Shown: in pieces, positions 33,061 through 40,293 of the stretch | How the letters are laid out: each line of letters begins with the position of its first letter | Position numbering within the stretch: the stretch's first letter is position 1 | Assembly (NCBI GenBank): GCA_020055655.1 | Contig: JAIPUR010000020.1 | Span: forward strand, 1 to 46,711 | Direction: 5' to 3' | Source of the DNA: Methanosarcinaceae archaeon | GTDB taxonomy: Archaea > Halobacteriota > Methanosarcinia > Methanosarcinales > Methanosarcinaceae | DNA: 46,711 nucleotides | Translations under genes and position numbers: made by a program | Notes under the pieces: model-generated | Databases searched by the model: none | Told to the model about the DNA's origin: nothing | Seen by the model: only the letters and a program-made list of their open reading frames with translations

Positions 33061-33522
33061 TCACTTCTTCTTGTGTAATATTCTCCAGAGTTCGTTCTTC
33101 CTATTCAAACTATCGAAATCCTTAGACAATACAGATACATCACCTCGTTTCATACGTTTCTGCAATTCAATTGATTCAAATACATATATCAATTGTTTTC
33201 TACCTGCTCCCATTCTACAGAAGAGAACCACATATGGTGCCCTACCAGTTCGACGTGAGAACTCTATCTGTCTGTCTAACTGATGTTCACCAGTGAATTC
33301 ATCTGTTGTAAAATCACCATTGAAGTTTAGTGCATACTTACCCCGTTTAGCCTTTACTTCAATTGCTAGGTAATATTTATTTAACTGTGAATCAACCAAT
33401 ACATCCGTCCATTGTTTTACTCCTTTTGATTGTTTGAGTCTATACGCAAAAGCTTTTATTTTTTTCCGTATGAAAAAGTTATTCAATCTGTCACATGATA
33501 TATTCTCACCATGACCAGCCAT
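33061..33522 (-). CDS. hjc: Holliday junction resolvase, Hjc-like
   Basis: The 153-residue protein has the archaeal Hjc layout: an N-terminal Glu in AGHGENISCDRLNNFF, then QWTDVLVDS with Asp40 and YLAIEVKAKRG with Glu55 and Lys57, the PD-(D/E)XK metal site. A C-terminal region with QLDRQIEFSRRTG and basic residues would bind DNA. It resolves four-way junctions in recombination-dependent replication or before packaging. Length is a little over cellular Hjc. Confidence 0.82.
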   Translation of the reverse strand: MAGHGENISCDRLNNFFIRKKIKAFAYRLKQSKGVKQWTDVLVDSQLNKYYLAIEVKAKRGKYALNFNGDFTTDEFTGEHQLDRQIEFSRRTGRAPYVVLFCRMGAGRKQLIYVFESIELQKRMKRGDVSVLSKDFDSLNRKNELWRILHKKK

Positions 33523-33640
33523 TGAACCACTTTACCCCTGTCAATTCTAAGTAGTTTTTTACTTTCTCTTTAAATTCAACGAGCCGCTGCTCGTCGACTA
33601 TTATGCCATCTCTATATTTAAGTATAATATAGTTTCCCAT
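33506..33640 (-). CDS. Small protein, 44 residues
   Basis: The frame MGNYIILKYRDGIIVDEQRLVEFK starts after GTGGTACC and ends VKWFNGWSW with a TGA. It overlaps the Hjc start by 17 bases. A strand-turn-helix composition suggests a folded small protein. It lacks a clear ribosome binding site, so it is uncertain. Confidence 0.4.
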   Translation of the reverse strand: MGNYIILKYRDGIIVDEQRLVEFKEKVKNYLELTGVKWFNGWSW

Positions 33641-33654
33641 GGTACCACAATTAT

Positions 33655-33990
33655 TCACATGTATCCTTCTAGGTCGTTGCCATCGGTTGAATCGTACTTT
33701 AATATCTCATCTAAATCAACTTCGTCTTCATCTGTGTCGAATGTGAAACCATCTGCCTCAGCGTGTTCGTCTCTTGCATCGATTGCATCAGATGGACTTG
33801 TTATATATACAAACATCTGTATATCCATCAGTTTCATATCGATCTTCTGTCCATCGATTGTCATTATACGTGTCATCATATGTCCATATGGTACAAATCC
33901 ACCTACTGCATAATTAGCCACATAATGACATTCGATTGTGCTACCTGCTTTAGTTACAACGTTCAAATTATGTTTTAATCCTTCATTCAT
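33655..33990 (-). CDS. Unknown acidic protein, 111 residues
   Basis: The product begins MNEGLKHNLNVVTKAGSTIECHYV with a beta-type first half and ends in an acidic tail (DTDEDEVDLDEILKYDSTDGNDLE). It starts three bases after the helicase-like gene stop, within the same operon. No family is recognised. The acidic tail could be a protein-interaction or DNA-mimic element. Confidence 0.55.
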   Translation of the reverse strand: MNEGLKHNLNVVTKAGSTIECHYVANYAVGGFVPYGHMMTRIMTIDGQKIDMKLMDIQMFVYITSPSDAIDARDEHAEADGFTFDTDEDEVDLDEILKYDSTDGNDLEGYM

Positions 33991-33992
33991 CT

Positions 33993-35471
33993 TTAGGCTC
34001 CCGTTAAAATATATTTATCATCTAATTGTTTTATGTGTCCAGATGTTTCCATCTGTTTCAATACATCAACCACATCAAAGTATGTAGCATTCATCAGTCT
34101 TCCCTGGTAGTCTGGTTCATTCAATATACCATTTGCTATTCCTGTTCTCGTTGTATTATTGTTTGGCTCGGATAACCACATACGAACACATGACATTATA
34201 CCAGCTTCCTTCTCACTTATATTTGAGCTAGATACAGCCGGAACAGCATCAAGTTCTTTAACAGCAAACTCACCTTCTATATATTCACCATATGCTTTTA
34301 TATCATCGAATGTATTTCCTGTTAATATATCAACTATCTCACTTTTATCCAGTTCCCATATTATATCCCAATCAACCTTGAGTTCAATTACTTGTTTATG
34401 TGGGTTACTACTGTAACTATAGCCATTTGCACTTGTTTCCCGTGTAACGTAGTTTTCATTGTACAGTTTATCCAATCTACGATTCAATTCAACTCTAGTT
34501 AGCTCAGCCAACCCACATATTTGCAAGTGCTTTGTAAGTGATTCCTCTGATTGCTGTGGATTAGTACACAATCGTCTGTATATTGTCATGTCTATGTAAT
34601 CAATAGACATTGTAGTTGCTCTAAATAAATCAAACATCACCAATATATTTGCAACGTCTTGTGCGTTTGCAACAATCACACCATCTGATAAATCACGGTT
34701 CATCCAGTTGAGCCTAGCAGATGCCTTTATCATACTCGAGATGATATTAGCATGTCGTTTACTGACAGCTTTACTGTGGTTGACCATGTCAATCAATGCA
34801 TATGTGTAGGGAATTACCACGTCCATATCAACTTCACCAAGTGATTCAATTGAACTCATCAGCTCATTCTGTAGTTCAGTACAAGGTTCAAACTTATACT
34901 GATGTCCAAGATATTCAACTGACGTAGCACCGAATTTCAATGCAGCCACGCACCTATTTATTTTATAATTCTCAACAATTGGTGTCACGAATACACGAGA
35001 TTCTAATTCCGGGTCGATGTCTACCTGTGCATACGTAACAGTGTACACACGCTTAGGCTGTGGTATTCTCTCAGTTGTTCCCTGAACAGTGACCTCATAT
35101 ACAAATTCAGCATCATCACCACTAAGTGACTTCATATATTCCAATATCGGTTTACCGAGTTTCTGATATTCACCAAGTTTGATTATACGAATTTCATCGT
35201 TATCCCTGAGTGCATCGCTGTATATAAGAGCTTTATCTGATGCACTGGTGATGTTATGTTGGTGTGCTGGATTAAACAGTCGATGTGCAATGTTCTGTAG
35301 ATGTGTTTTGCCACCGCTCAATTCACCTACGATAAACGACGGGACATATTCATTCGGTCTTTTAGAATATGCAGTGGCTAAGCATAGTATAACTGATAGG
35401 AACTGTGCCTCGTTTCCTACAATATGGTGTCTACCATATTCTATTATTTTTCTGCATATGTCTTCTGTCAT
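33993..35471 (-). CDS. MCM-like AAA+ replicative helicase
   Basis: The 492-residue protein has a Walker A motif GELSGGKTH at residues 49-57, an acidic Walker B-like segment IRIIKLGEYQKL, a sensor-type strand TVTYAQVDID and ELESRVFVTP in the position of the arginine finger. This order resembles MCM-type AAA+ ATPases. A C-terminal winged-helix-like part (SEESLTKHLQICGLAELTRVELNRRLDKLYNENYV) follows. Placed with primase and Hjc, it is the best candidate for the replicative helicase. It lacks a typical MCM N-terminal domain. Confidence 0.65.
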   Translation of the reverse strand: MTEDICRKIIEYGRHHIVGNEAQFLSVILCLATAYSKRPNEYVPSFIVGELSGGKTHLQNIAHRLFNPAHQHNITSASDKALIYSDALRDNDEIRIIKLGEYQKLGKPILEYMKSLSGDDAEFVYEVTVQGTTERIPQPKRVYTVTYAQVDIDPELESRVFVTPIVENYKINRCVAALKFGATSVEYLGHQYKFEPCTELQNELMSSIESLGEVDMDVVIPYTYALIDMVNHSKAVSKRHANIISSMIKASARLNWMNRDLSDGVIVANAQDVANILVMFDLFRATTMSIDYIDMTIYRRLCTNPQQSEESLTKHLQICGLAELTRVELNRRLDKLYNENYVTRETSANGYSYSSNPHKQVIELKVDWDIIWELDKSEIVDILTGNTFDDIKAYGEYIEGEFAVKELDAVPAVSSSNISEKEAGIMSCVRMWLSEPNNNTTRTGIANGILNEPDYQGRLMNATYFDVVDVLKQMETSGHIKQLDDKYILTGA

Positions 35472-35475
35472 TGTA

Positions 35476-35649
35476 TCACTCTTTTAATCTACTCACGATG
35501 AACTCCATCATCAAAGGACTACACACGATTAAATTATCCGGTAGTTTAGAATCTGTTAGTATCTTTAACGTACCGTTTTTAACCTTTGTATCTAAAGCTT
35601 TTTGATATTGAAATTCTTCATCGGTTAATACATCTTTAACTACCGTCAT
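35476..35649 (-). CDS. Small protein, 57 residues
   Basis: The start at 35649 (MTVVKDVLTDEEFQYQKALDTKVKNG) overlaps the upstream stop by 14 bases. It is mostly helical and ends in VSRLKE. No family is recognised. It lies four bases before the helicase-like gene. Confidence 0.5.
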   Translation of the reverse strand: MTVVKDVLTDEEFQYQKALDTKVKNGTLKILTDSKLPDNLIVCSPLMMEFIVSRLKE

Positions 35650-35968
35650 ATTTTTTACCAGTGTATGTAAATTCACCGCAATCGCCTGACATCTTCTTTA
35701 TTTCGTCCAGTGTTATTGAATATGGATCTACAATTGTCACTGGGTTAGTCCAGTTATTACCGCCCGTAAGTGAAACGAATAATACATCTTTTATACCCAC
35801 ACGTGCAATTATGTAATCACCCATGCTCGCTTCTTCAAATATGTCACCGATTTTATACGTCGGTTCTACGTATGGTACCAATCTCATATAGGATAGTGTA
35901 TGTACACTATCTGATATTACATATTTACTACCACCTACTGTAATAACATCGCCCATTTTATAACACAT
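35636..35968 (-). CDS. Unknown beta-rich protein, 110 residues
   Basis: The ATG at 35968 follows CAGGTGATATAA. The product (MCYKMGDVITVGGSKYVISDS) shows two repeats of a KIGD/KMGD strand motif, one at residue 4 and one at 39 (YKIGDIFEEASMGDYIIARVG), suggesting a duplicated SH3-like barrel. No family is recognised. It sits after a hairpin terminator and before the helicase-like gene, so it may start a separate transcript. Confidence 0.55.
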   Translation of the reverse strand: MCYKMGDVITVGGSKYVISDSVHTLSYMRLVPYVEPTYKIGDIFEEASMGDYIIARVGIKDVLFVSLTGGNNWTNPVTIVDPYSITLDEIKKMSGDCGEFTYTGKKYDGS

Positions 35969-35982
35969 TTATATCACCTGTT

Positions 35983-36007
35983 AAAACAGAGGGATTATTG
36001 TCCTCTG
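35983..36007 (-). terminator. Hairpin terminator after the 36603 gene
   Basis: On the minus strand CAGAGG and CCTCTG pair across an 9-base loop, followed by TTTT. The first arm overlaps the last codons of the gene ending at 35995. Such an own terminator after a gene with a strong start site fits high, separate expression. Confidence 0.55.
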
Positions 36008-36603
36008 CTTGTATAGTATTGTTTTGCGATTGCAAGTGCTTCTGCTGGAGACTTGCCAAATTCTGTTACGATCTTCTGGCCAGCTACATATACCTCAAGT
36101 CCATTTCCAAACGACAGGTCAAGTGATGCCTTTATGTCATCTGGTATTTCAATTGCAGTAGGTGTATCTACTGACTGGTCGTTTGAGATGCGCTCTTCGT
36201 ATCCCCATGACATGTTGTGGTAGCGCTTACGAGTGTTTGTCTGACTGTCGACAACAACATCTTTGCTGAACCACACTGGTTTGTTTTCGAACTGTGGTTT
36301 TACACTGTAGTAACCGGTTTCAGGGTCAGTCATGAGAAATACATTCATAAACTGTTTTCCCCATACGTTCTTGTTAGGTGCCTGATTTGTGCTGACGTGG
36401 AACAAATAATAATCTTCTTCATTTGTATCGTCCAGCATCACATTCAAATATTCACCGTCATCGTTCTTACCTGTTCTAAGGTCGCTGATGATGACATTTC
36501 TAATCCTCTGCCCTGGTTCAAGTTTGACCTTTGTTCTGTCATGGTCATATTCTTTAGGTGCCTGTGGTTCGTCGCCGGTTGGTTTGTATGTTTCTATTGC
36601 CAT
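35995..36603 (-). CDS. Candidate single-strand DNA-binding protein
   Basis: The start at 36603 follows AAAGGAGAATTAAAT, one of the strongest sites in the minus arm. The 202-residue product has a central beta-rich part (KLEPGQRIRNVIISDLRTGKNDDGEYLNVMLDD, EDYYLFHVSTNQAP, NVFLMTDPETGYYSV) consistent with an OB fold, and a C-terminal helix. Its place upstream of helicase, resolvase and primase and its own terminator suit an abundant replication protein. It lacks an acidic SSB tail. The OB fold is inferred, not matched. Confidence 0.35.
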   Translation of the reverse strand: MAIETYKPTGDEPQAPKEYDHDRTKVKLEPGQRIRNVIISDLRTGKNDDGEYLNVMLDDTNEEDYYLFHVSTNQAPNKNVWGKQFMNVFLMTDPETGYYSVKPQFENKPVWFSKDVVVDSQTNTRKRYHNMSWGYEERISNDQSVDTPTAIEIPDDIKASLDLSFGNGLEVYVAGQKIVTEFGKSPAEALAIAKQYYTSRGQ

Positions 36604-36620
36604 ATTTAATTCTCCTTTAT

Positions 36621-36809
36621 TTAGTCTTCTAAAATACAATTGTGGTCTAACGGCATATGTTCAGTGACATATAGCCTATCGTTGCTAGCTTTTTGATATA
36701 CAATATCTATGCCATCGAATTCTCTTATTTCATCAAGCATATCATTTATATCACGGATATCACCACGGACGATGATACCCAATGTAGTTTCTAATATCCC
36801 ATTATTCAT
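36621..36809 (-). CDS. Small acidic protein, 62 residues
   Basis: The product MNNGILETTLGIIVRGDIRDINDMLDEIREFDGIDIVYQK is predicted strand-helix-strand, in a ferredoxin-like arrangement. A TATA-like TATTTATAGC string lies about 55 bases upstream (near 36860). It precedes the candidate SSB gene by 17 bases. No family is recognised. Confidence 0.55.
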   Translation of the reverse strand: MNNGILETTLGIIVRGDIRDINDMLDEIREFDGIDIVYQKASNDRLYVTEHMPLDHNCILED

Positions 36810-36857
36810 TTATCTATGCCTCTCCAGCACATGTGTGCTTGCTCTAATATGCTTTAA

Positions 36858-36870
36858 TGCTATAAATATC
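36858..36870 (-). promoter_or_regulatory. TATA-like box upstream of the 36809 gene
   Basis: The minus strand reads TTGATATTTATAGCATT in a 71-base gap between two minus-strand genes. It would lead transcripts into the small acidic protein and candidate SSB. Spacing to the start is about 50 bases. Confidence 0.35.
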
Positions 36871-36880
36871 AATCGGTCGT

Positions 36881-37102
36881 TTACTTCTTTTGTGTTCCTC
36901 GAACTGCTACAAGTGCATTAGACAGTTCCATGCTACACCGTTTGGCAGATGCACATTTCCTACAATACATTCGATTGCCGTTTTCAATGTCGTCAATTGC
37001 TTCTTTAGCTTTCGTAATGAATTCCTCTGCTAGTTTGATAGCATCTCTGTATGGACGCTTGCCAATTTCCCTTTGTTCTCGCATTCTTGCTTCTATGTTC
37101 AT
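36881..37102 (-). CDS. Small helical Cys-containing protein, 73 residues
   Basis: The product MNIEARMREQREIGKRPYRDAIKLAEEF is a charged helix followed by MYCRKCASAKRCSMELS, with three Cys that could form part of a metal site. It overlaps nothing and is 6 bases from the upstream gene. No family is recognised. Confidence 0.5.
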   Translation of the reverse strand: MNIEARMREQREIGKRPYRDAIKLAEEFITKAKEAIDDIENGNRMYCRKCASAKRCSMELSNALVAVRGTQKK

Positions 37103-37108
37103 AGTTAT

Positions 37109-37396
37109 TCACCAACTGAATAAATAATATCCATCGTATACGGTTACGTCTTTCAGTGAACGTTCAATTGCATCAACTGATGGATAATCGGAATTACGTA
37201 TTGAAATATGCGTGACCATGACGTGTCTACCGTGGCTGTTTATGGCATATAACCTACCGTCTGGCATCACACTTAGGTCAAACTTCCGCTGTTCTTCAAT
37301 TGGTATCTTTCTAATTGTATTCGATTTAACCCTCAGTTCCTTCCAAAAAGAAGTGTCAGTGCTTTTGAATATAATTGTATCTCCTACTACTAACAT
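37109..37396 (-). CDS. Unknown beta-type protein, 95 residues
   Basis: The product starts MLVVGDTIIFKSTDTSFWKELRVKSNTIRK and resembles a small barrel that binds ligands or nucleic acid (GD-strand start, then KELRVKSNTIR), but no family is confidently matched. It lies three bases after the cohesin-dockerin gene stop with GGAGAATAAAAC before ATG. Confidence 0.5.
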   Translation of the reverse strand: MLVVGDTIIFKSTDTSFWKELRVKSNTIRKIPIEEQRKFDLSVMPDGRLYAINSHGRHVMVTHISIRNSDYPSVDAIERSLKDVTVYDGYYLFSW

Positions 37397-37399
37397 GTT

Positions 37400-38272
37400 T
37401 TATTCTCCTATTAACTCACCGAAATGAGCGGCAACTATTGCCATGTCTTGTATGTTTACATATCCATCCTGATTAACATCGTATCTAGGTAGAGCGTCGT
37501 CGCTATACTCGCCGCTATAGTTGTTTGCAACTATAACAAGATCTCTAATATCGACAACTCCGTCTTTATTTACATCCCATCTAGGATGCACTGTAAGCAC
37601 TGTAATTGTGAACTCGTCGTGTACCCATTGGTAATCATCTGAAACAGTCACATTGACGCTATATGTGCCTTCTGAAGCACGCCAGTATAATCTATCTGTG
37701 GCATCGTCAAATATCATTCCACTTGGTTTTTCTTCAACCCATATGCCAATGTCATCGCCATCAGTATCAGTAGCATTAATAGGCACCTCAAGAAATGTAC
37801 CATCATCGATGATAATATCATCGGTGGGCTCGAGTTCAGGTGGAGTGTTAACTAGTATAGTCACGTAATCTGTACTAGATTCAACTTCATTTAAGTCGCT
37901 GTCTATTAGCATGACATTGTCAAGTTTTACAACGTAATAACCGGTTTCGTTACCTGCTATCATGTTAATCGTGGAAATTCTACCACGTTTATCAAATGAA
38001 CCACCGCCTAATATAGTACCGAATCCGGTATTATCCTTGCTATTGAAATATGCATCGCCATTCAATAGTTCACCAGCTGTCATATTGACCATTGTAAAAC
38101 TATCATTGTAAACAATGTCATACTGGAATCCAGTATAGTTTATCCTTGTCGAACTAACGTCGACTGGGAATTCATCACCTGGACTAACCTCGTCATCTGC
38201 ATTAAGCTCTAATCCAGACGATATGTTAATGGTCAATAATATAACCATTAAATATATAATATATTTTTTCAC
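37400..38272 (-). CDS. Secreted cohesin- and dockerin-like protein
   Basis: A GTG start after AAGGAGAATAAAAT gives a 290-residue protein. Residues 1-20 form a signal peptide (MKKYIIYLMVILLTINISSG). Residues 20-150 match a cohesin fold (ELNADDEVSPGDEFPVDV, TGFQYDIVYND, GYYVVKLDNVMLID). A cadherin-like Ig segment follows, with PPELEPTDDIIIDDGTFLEVPINATDTDGDD near 150-185. Two calcium-binding dockerin repeats (DVNKDGVVDIRDLVIVANNY and DVNQDGYVNIQDMAIVAAHF) end it. Such proteins are common on methanogen surfaces. It lies among replication genes in a viral early operon, which is unusual. Confidence 0.85.
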   Translation of the reverse strand: MKKYIIYLMVILLTINISSGLELNADDEVSPGDEFPVDVSSTRINYTGFQYDIVYNDSFTMVNMTAGELLNGDAYFNSKDNTGFGTILGGGSFDKRGRISTINMIAGNETGYYVVKLDNVMLIDSDLNEVESSTDYVTILVNTPPELEPTDDIIIDDGTFLEVPINATDTDGDDIGIWVEEKPSGMIFDDATDRLYWRASEGTYSVNVTVSDDYQWVHDEFTITVLTVHPRWDVNKDGVVDIRDLVIVANNYSGEYSDDALPRYDVNQDGYVNIQDMAIVAAHFGELIGE

Positions 38273-38275
38273 ATT

Positions 38276-38434
38276 TTATTCTCCTTTGAACATAAACTCA
38301 CCACATGTACCAGTTGTTCTAACAGTTGGCAATACAGACATTCCATTGATTACTCTGGGTGGGTATCTGTAACAAAGTCCTTTATCTGTTAATGCAGTGT
38401 CTCTGAAATATTTACAATCTATACAATTATCCAT
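38276..38434 (-). CDS. Small Cys-rich protein, 52 residues
   Basis: AGGAGATAAAACAA precedes ATG at 38434. The product MDNCIDCKYFRDTALTDKGLCYRYPPRVI ends in GTCGEF; Cys at 4, 7, 21 and 44 could bind a zinc ion or Fe-S cluster. It matches the pattern of short phage proteins that begin CxxCxYF. The gene lies between the cohesin gene and a possible DNA-binding gene. Function unknown. Confidence 0.6.
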   Translation of the reverse strand: MDNCIDCKYFRDTALTDKGLCYRYPPRVINGMSVLPTVRTTGTCGEFMFKGE

Positions 38435-38439
38435 TTGTT

Positions 38440-38679
38440 TTATCTCCTAGCAACAAAAACAGGTTTGCGTCTTCTATTAGAATGAATTTCAATATTCCAT
38501 CCATACAGTTGCGCACCAGTATTGCTATAATCTGAAAGTATTTTTGTTATTTTTCTACGAGCGTTACCAACAGTAGCAACATCTGATACCCTTTTGTCTA
38601 CCAAACTATTTGAAGAAAGGTAACATATGTTATGCTTCTGGCTAATAAGAAAGTCTTTTATTACATTTTCTACGTTCAT
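38440..38679 (-). CDS. Small basic protein, possible winged helix
   Basis: The 79-residue product (MNVENVIKDFLISQKHNICYLSSNSLVDKR) contains helix-loop-helix segments followed by basic strands (GWNIEIHSNRRRKPVFVARR), the pattern of a winged-helix domain. It is the first gene after the AGTAAAC repeat cluster, with a TATA-like box 10-20 bases upstream. It could be the regulator that binds these repeats, but that is only suggested by proximity. Confidence 0.5.
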   Translation of the reverse strand: MNVENVIKDFLISQKHNICYLSSNSLVDKRVSDVATVGNARRKITKILSDYSNTGAQLYGWNIEIHSNRRRKPVFVARR

Positions 38680-38686
38680 AACCGAT

Positions 38687-38700
38687 AGTTTTATATAGTA
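38687..38700 (-). promoter_or_regulatory. TATA-like box before the 38679 gene
   Basis: The minus strand reads TACTATATAAAACTATCG about 10-20 bases before the ATG at 38679. It is near the AGTATAC/AGTAAAC repeats, so those repeats are positioned as upstream operator or activator sites. Confidence 0.45.
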
Positions 38701-38758
38701 TTAATCTATACTAAAGTATACAATTGCCAACAAAATAATGCTTAAGAATTCTAAAGTA

Positions 38759-38880
38759 TAGAAATAACAAAGATTAATAAAGTAAACAATTGTATACTTA
38801 AGTAAACAAAAGTAAACAATTGTATACTTAAGTAAACAAAAGTAAACAATTGTATACTTAAGACTTCTTTGTTATTTCTA
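38759..38880. repeat. AGTAAAC repeat cluster, copy B, with flanking inverted repeat
   Basis: Two full 30-bp units (38801-38830 and 38831-38860; each AGTAAACAAAAGTAAACAAT then TGTATACTTA) and one partial unit (38781-38800) lie in tandem. They are flanked by a perfect 15-bp inverted repeat, TAGAAATAACAAAGA at 38759-38773 and its reverse complement at 38866-38880. The last 53 bases are shared with 19648-19700. Further AGTATAC half-sites occur at about 38714 and 38895. This is the only clear content of the 224-base gap. Confidence 0.85.
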
Positions 38881-38903
38881 AACATTTGTAGACTAAAGTA
38901 TAC

Positions 38904-39170
38904 TTAATTATAACTTTCCAACGTCCGTTCCTTGCGTCCTACAATTGTAACAACGAACATTCTAATGATGCTTCTGTGACTATCGACAACTACTATTTTA
39001 AAGACGTCGTCGACGTTTACGACGTCGTTAAGTGAACAATCCACATCTGTCAAAACGGTGCAATAGTCGGTGTCAATGGTTGTCATGTCATCAATACACC
39101 TATTAACAGCATCGGCATAAGTAGCCTCTGCAAACTTAGGCAACATGTAGGAGTAGTGGAATTCGAACAT
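38904..39170 (-). CDS. Unknown beta/alpha protein, 88 residues
   Basis: Starting at 39170 after GGTGATCAAA, the product MFEFHYSYMLPKFAEATYADAVNRCI reads as alternating strands and helices. It contains a run rich in Asp and Val (DVDCSLNDVVNVDDVFKIVVVD). No family is recognised. It lies immediately upstream of the repeat cluster in transcription order. Confidence 0.5.
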   Translation of the reverse strand: MFEFHYSYMLPKFAEATYADAVNRCIDDMTTIDTDYCTVLTDVDCSLNDVVNVDDVFKIVVVDSHRSIIRMFVVTIVGRKERTLESYN

Positions 39171-39182
39171 TTTGATCACCCT

Positions 39183-39578
39183 TTACAACCATTCGTCAAC
39201 ATCATCAACTGTTATTTCATCTGCCTGTAGTATCATAAGCTTGTGTTTTTCGGTTTCAATGTCGAAAGATTCAATTAACTCATGTCTACGTTTTTGACTA
39301 CATGCGTTGCTCGGTTTTGAAACATTGTCTATTTTTTCATCTTGTCGTTTATCCCTTATGGATTTTGACAGCTTGTATGATTCTGCATCCAAATCCTTGA
39401 GCTTATTACGAAGTGCGCTCATTTCCTTATCATATTTATCTAATTCCTCATATTCACTTGCATGTCTTTTCTTGAAGTCAGAGTGTATATTGCGTATAAG
39501 ATCGCATCGCATCTGATTTCTTTTGTTTTCATAGTACTCGATTAAACTATTTTTTATATATTTAGCAGTTTTAGCCAT
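39183..39578 (-). CDS. Coiled-coil protein, 131 residues
   Basis: The product (MAKTAKYIKNSLIEYYENKRNQMRC) is almost entirely helical, with heptad-like Leu/Ile spacing in residues 10-85 (EYEELDKYDKEMSALRNKLKDLDAESYKL). It ends in an acidic segment (DEITVDDVDEWL). No family is recognised. It lies in the string of genes that follow the ubiquitin-like cluster. Confidence 0.55.
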   Translation of the reverse strand: MAKTAKYIKNSLIEYYENKRNQMRCDLIRNIHSDFKKRHASEYEELDKYDKEMSALRNKLKDLDAESYKLSKSIRDKRQDEKIDNVSKPSNACSQKRRHELIESFDIETEKHKLMILQADEITVDDVDEWL

Positions 39579-39580
39579 GT

Positions 39581-39784
39581 TCAAAACACCTTATTTTCCA
39601 TTATATTAAAGTAATGTTCTCTCTCCAGTTTCCGCTGATTCCAGCATGAAGTGCAGTAAAAATGATGAAGTGATTCTTTTATTTTTTCACCACATCCATC
39701 ACAATAAACGACACTGTTTAGCCTACGCCATCTTTTCATTTTGTTTAATCGTCTTCTCCTGCTTATACTGTTTGTCATGTTCAT
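39581..39784 (-). CDS. Small zinc ribbon protein, 67 residues
   Basis: The ATG at 39784 overlaps the upstream stop (TGATG). A basic N-terminus (SRRRRLNKMKRWRRL) precedes VYCDGCGEKI and HHFYCTSCWNQRK, a CxxC-CxxC zinc ribbon. A start two codons later is possible. This is a probable nucleic acid-binding protein coupled to the gene after E1. Confidence 0.6.
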   Translation of the reverse strand: MNMTNSISRRRRLNKMKRWRRLNSVVYCDGCGEKIKESLHHFYCTSCWNQRKLEREHYFNIMENKVF

Positions 39785-40293
39785 CAACTATTGGACACCC
39801 ATTGCACAGGCTCTATTTTTATGATTGCATCGTCTCCAAAAAGACATTTAGAATATTGTCTTAGTTGGTCACGTGACAATCCATTGATACTGTCATATGT
39901 TTTTAATACAATCTCCCATGTGGGATCCATCAACGAATAACAACTATTATATCTGTCATATACAACCGTATATGTGAATGGATGGGTACATTCTTCGTTC
40001 TCATGAATTGCAATTCTGTCACCGTTTTTTATACCCGGTTCGATTTTATGTGGTGTTTTTATATAAAACGGTGAATTGGGAAATATGGGCATTTCATTGT
40101 TTATCTCCTCTACTGTAGTTACCGTCGGAAGTCTTTCCATGATAATGGCAATATTTTTTTCATGCCTGACCAAACATGAATCAAAATTACTTGTTATCAT
40201 GTATGTGAAAAGCTCACCGTGTATGTTCTCAAGTACCGTACCCTGTTTAACCTTGTTTTCAATCATAACATAATCGTCTAAATTTATAAACAT
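39784..40293 (-). CDS. Unknown protein following the E1-like gene
   Basis: The chosen ATG at 40293 lies 8 bases after GAGGTGT; another ATG at 40299 is too close to that site. The 169-residue product is mixed alpha/beta with a GELFTYMITSNFDSCLVRHEK region and EPGIKNGDRIAIHENEE. It overlaps the E1-like stop by 10 bases, so it is translated with the ubiquitin-like cluster. No family is recognised. It could be a cluster-specific partner. Confidence 0.5.
   Translation of the reverse strand: MFINLDDYVMIENKVKQGTVLENIHGELFTYMITSNFDSCLVRHEKNIAIIMERLPTVTTVEEINNEMPIFPNSPFYIKTPHKIEPGIKNGDRIAIHENEECTHPFTYTVVYDRYNSCYSLMDPTWEIVLKTYDSINGLSRDQLRQYSKCLFGDDAIIKIEPVQWVSNS

Noticed and set aside
38781-38880. CRISPR array
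   Set aside because: The 30-bp units are directly adjacent, with no unique spacers between them, and no cas genes are present.
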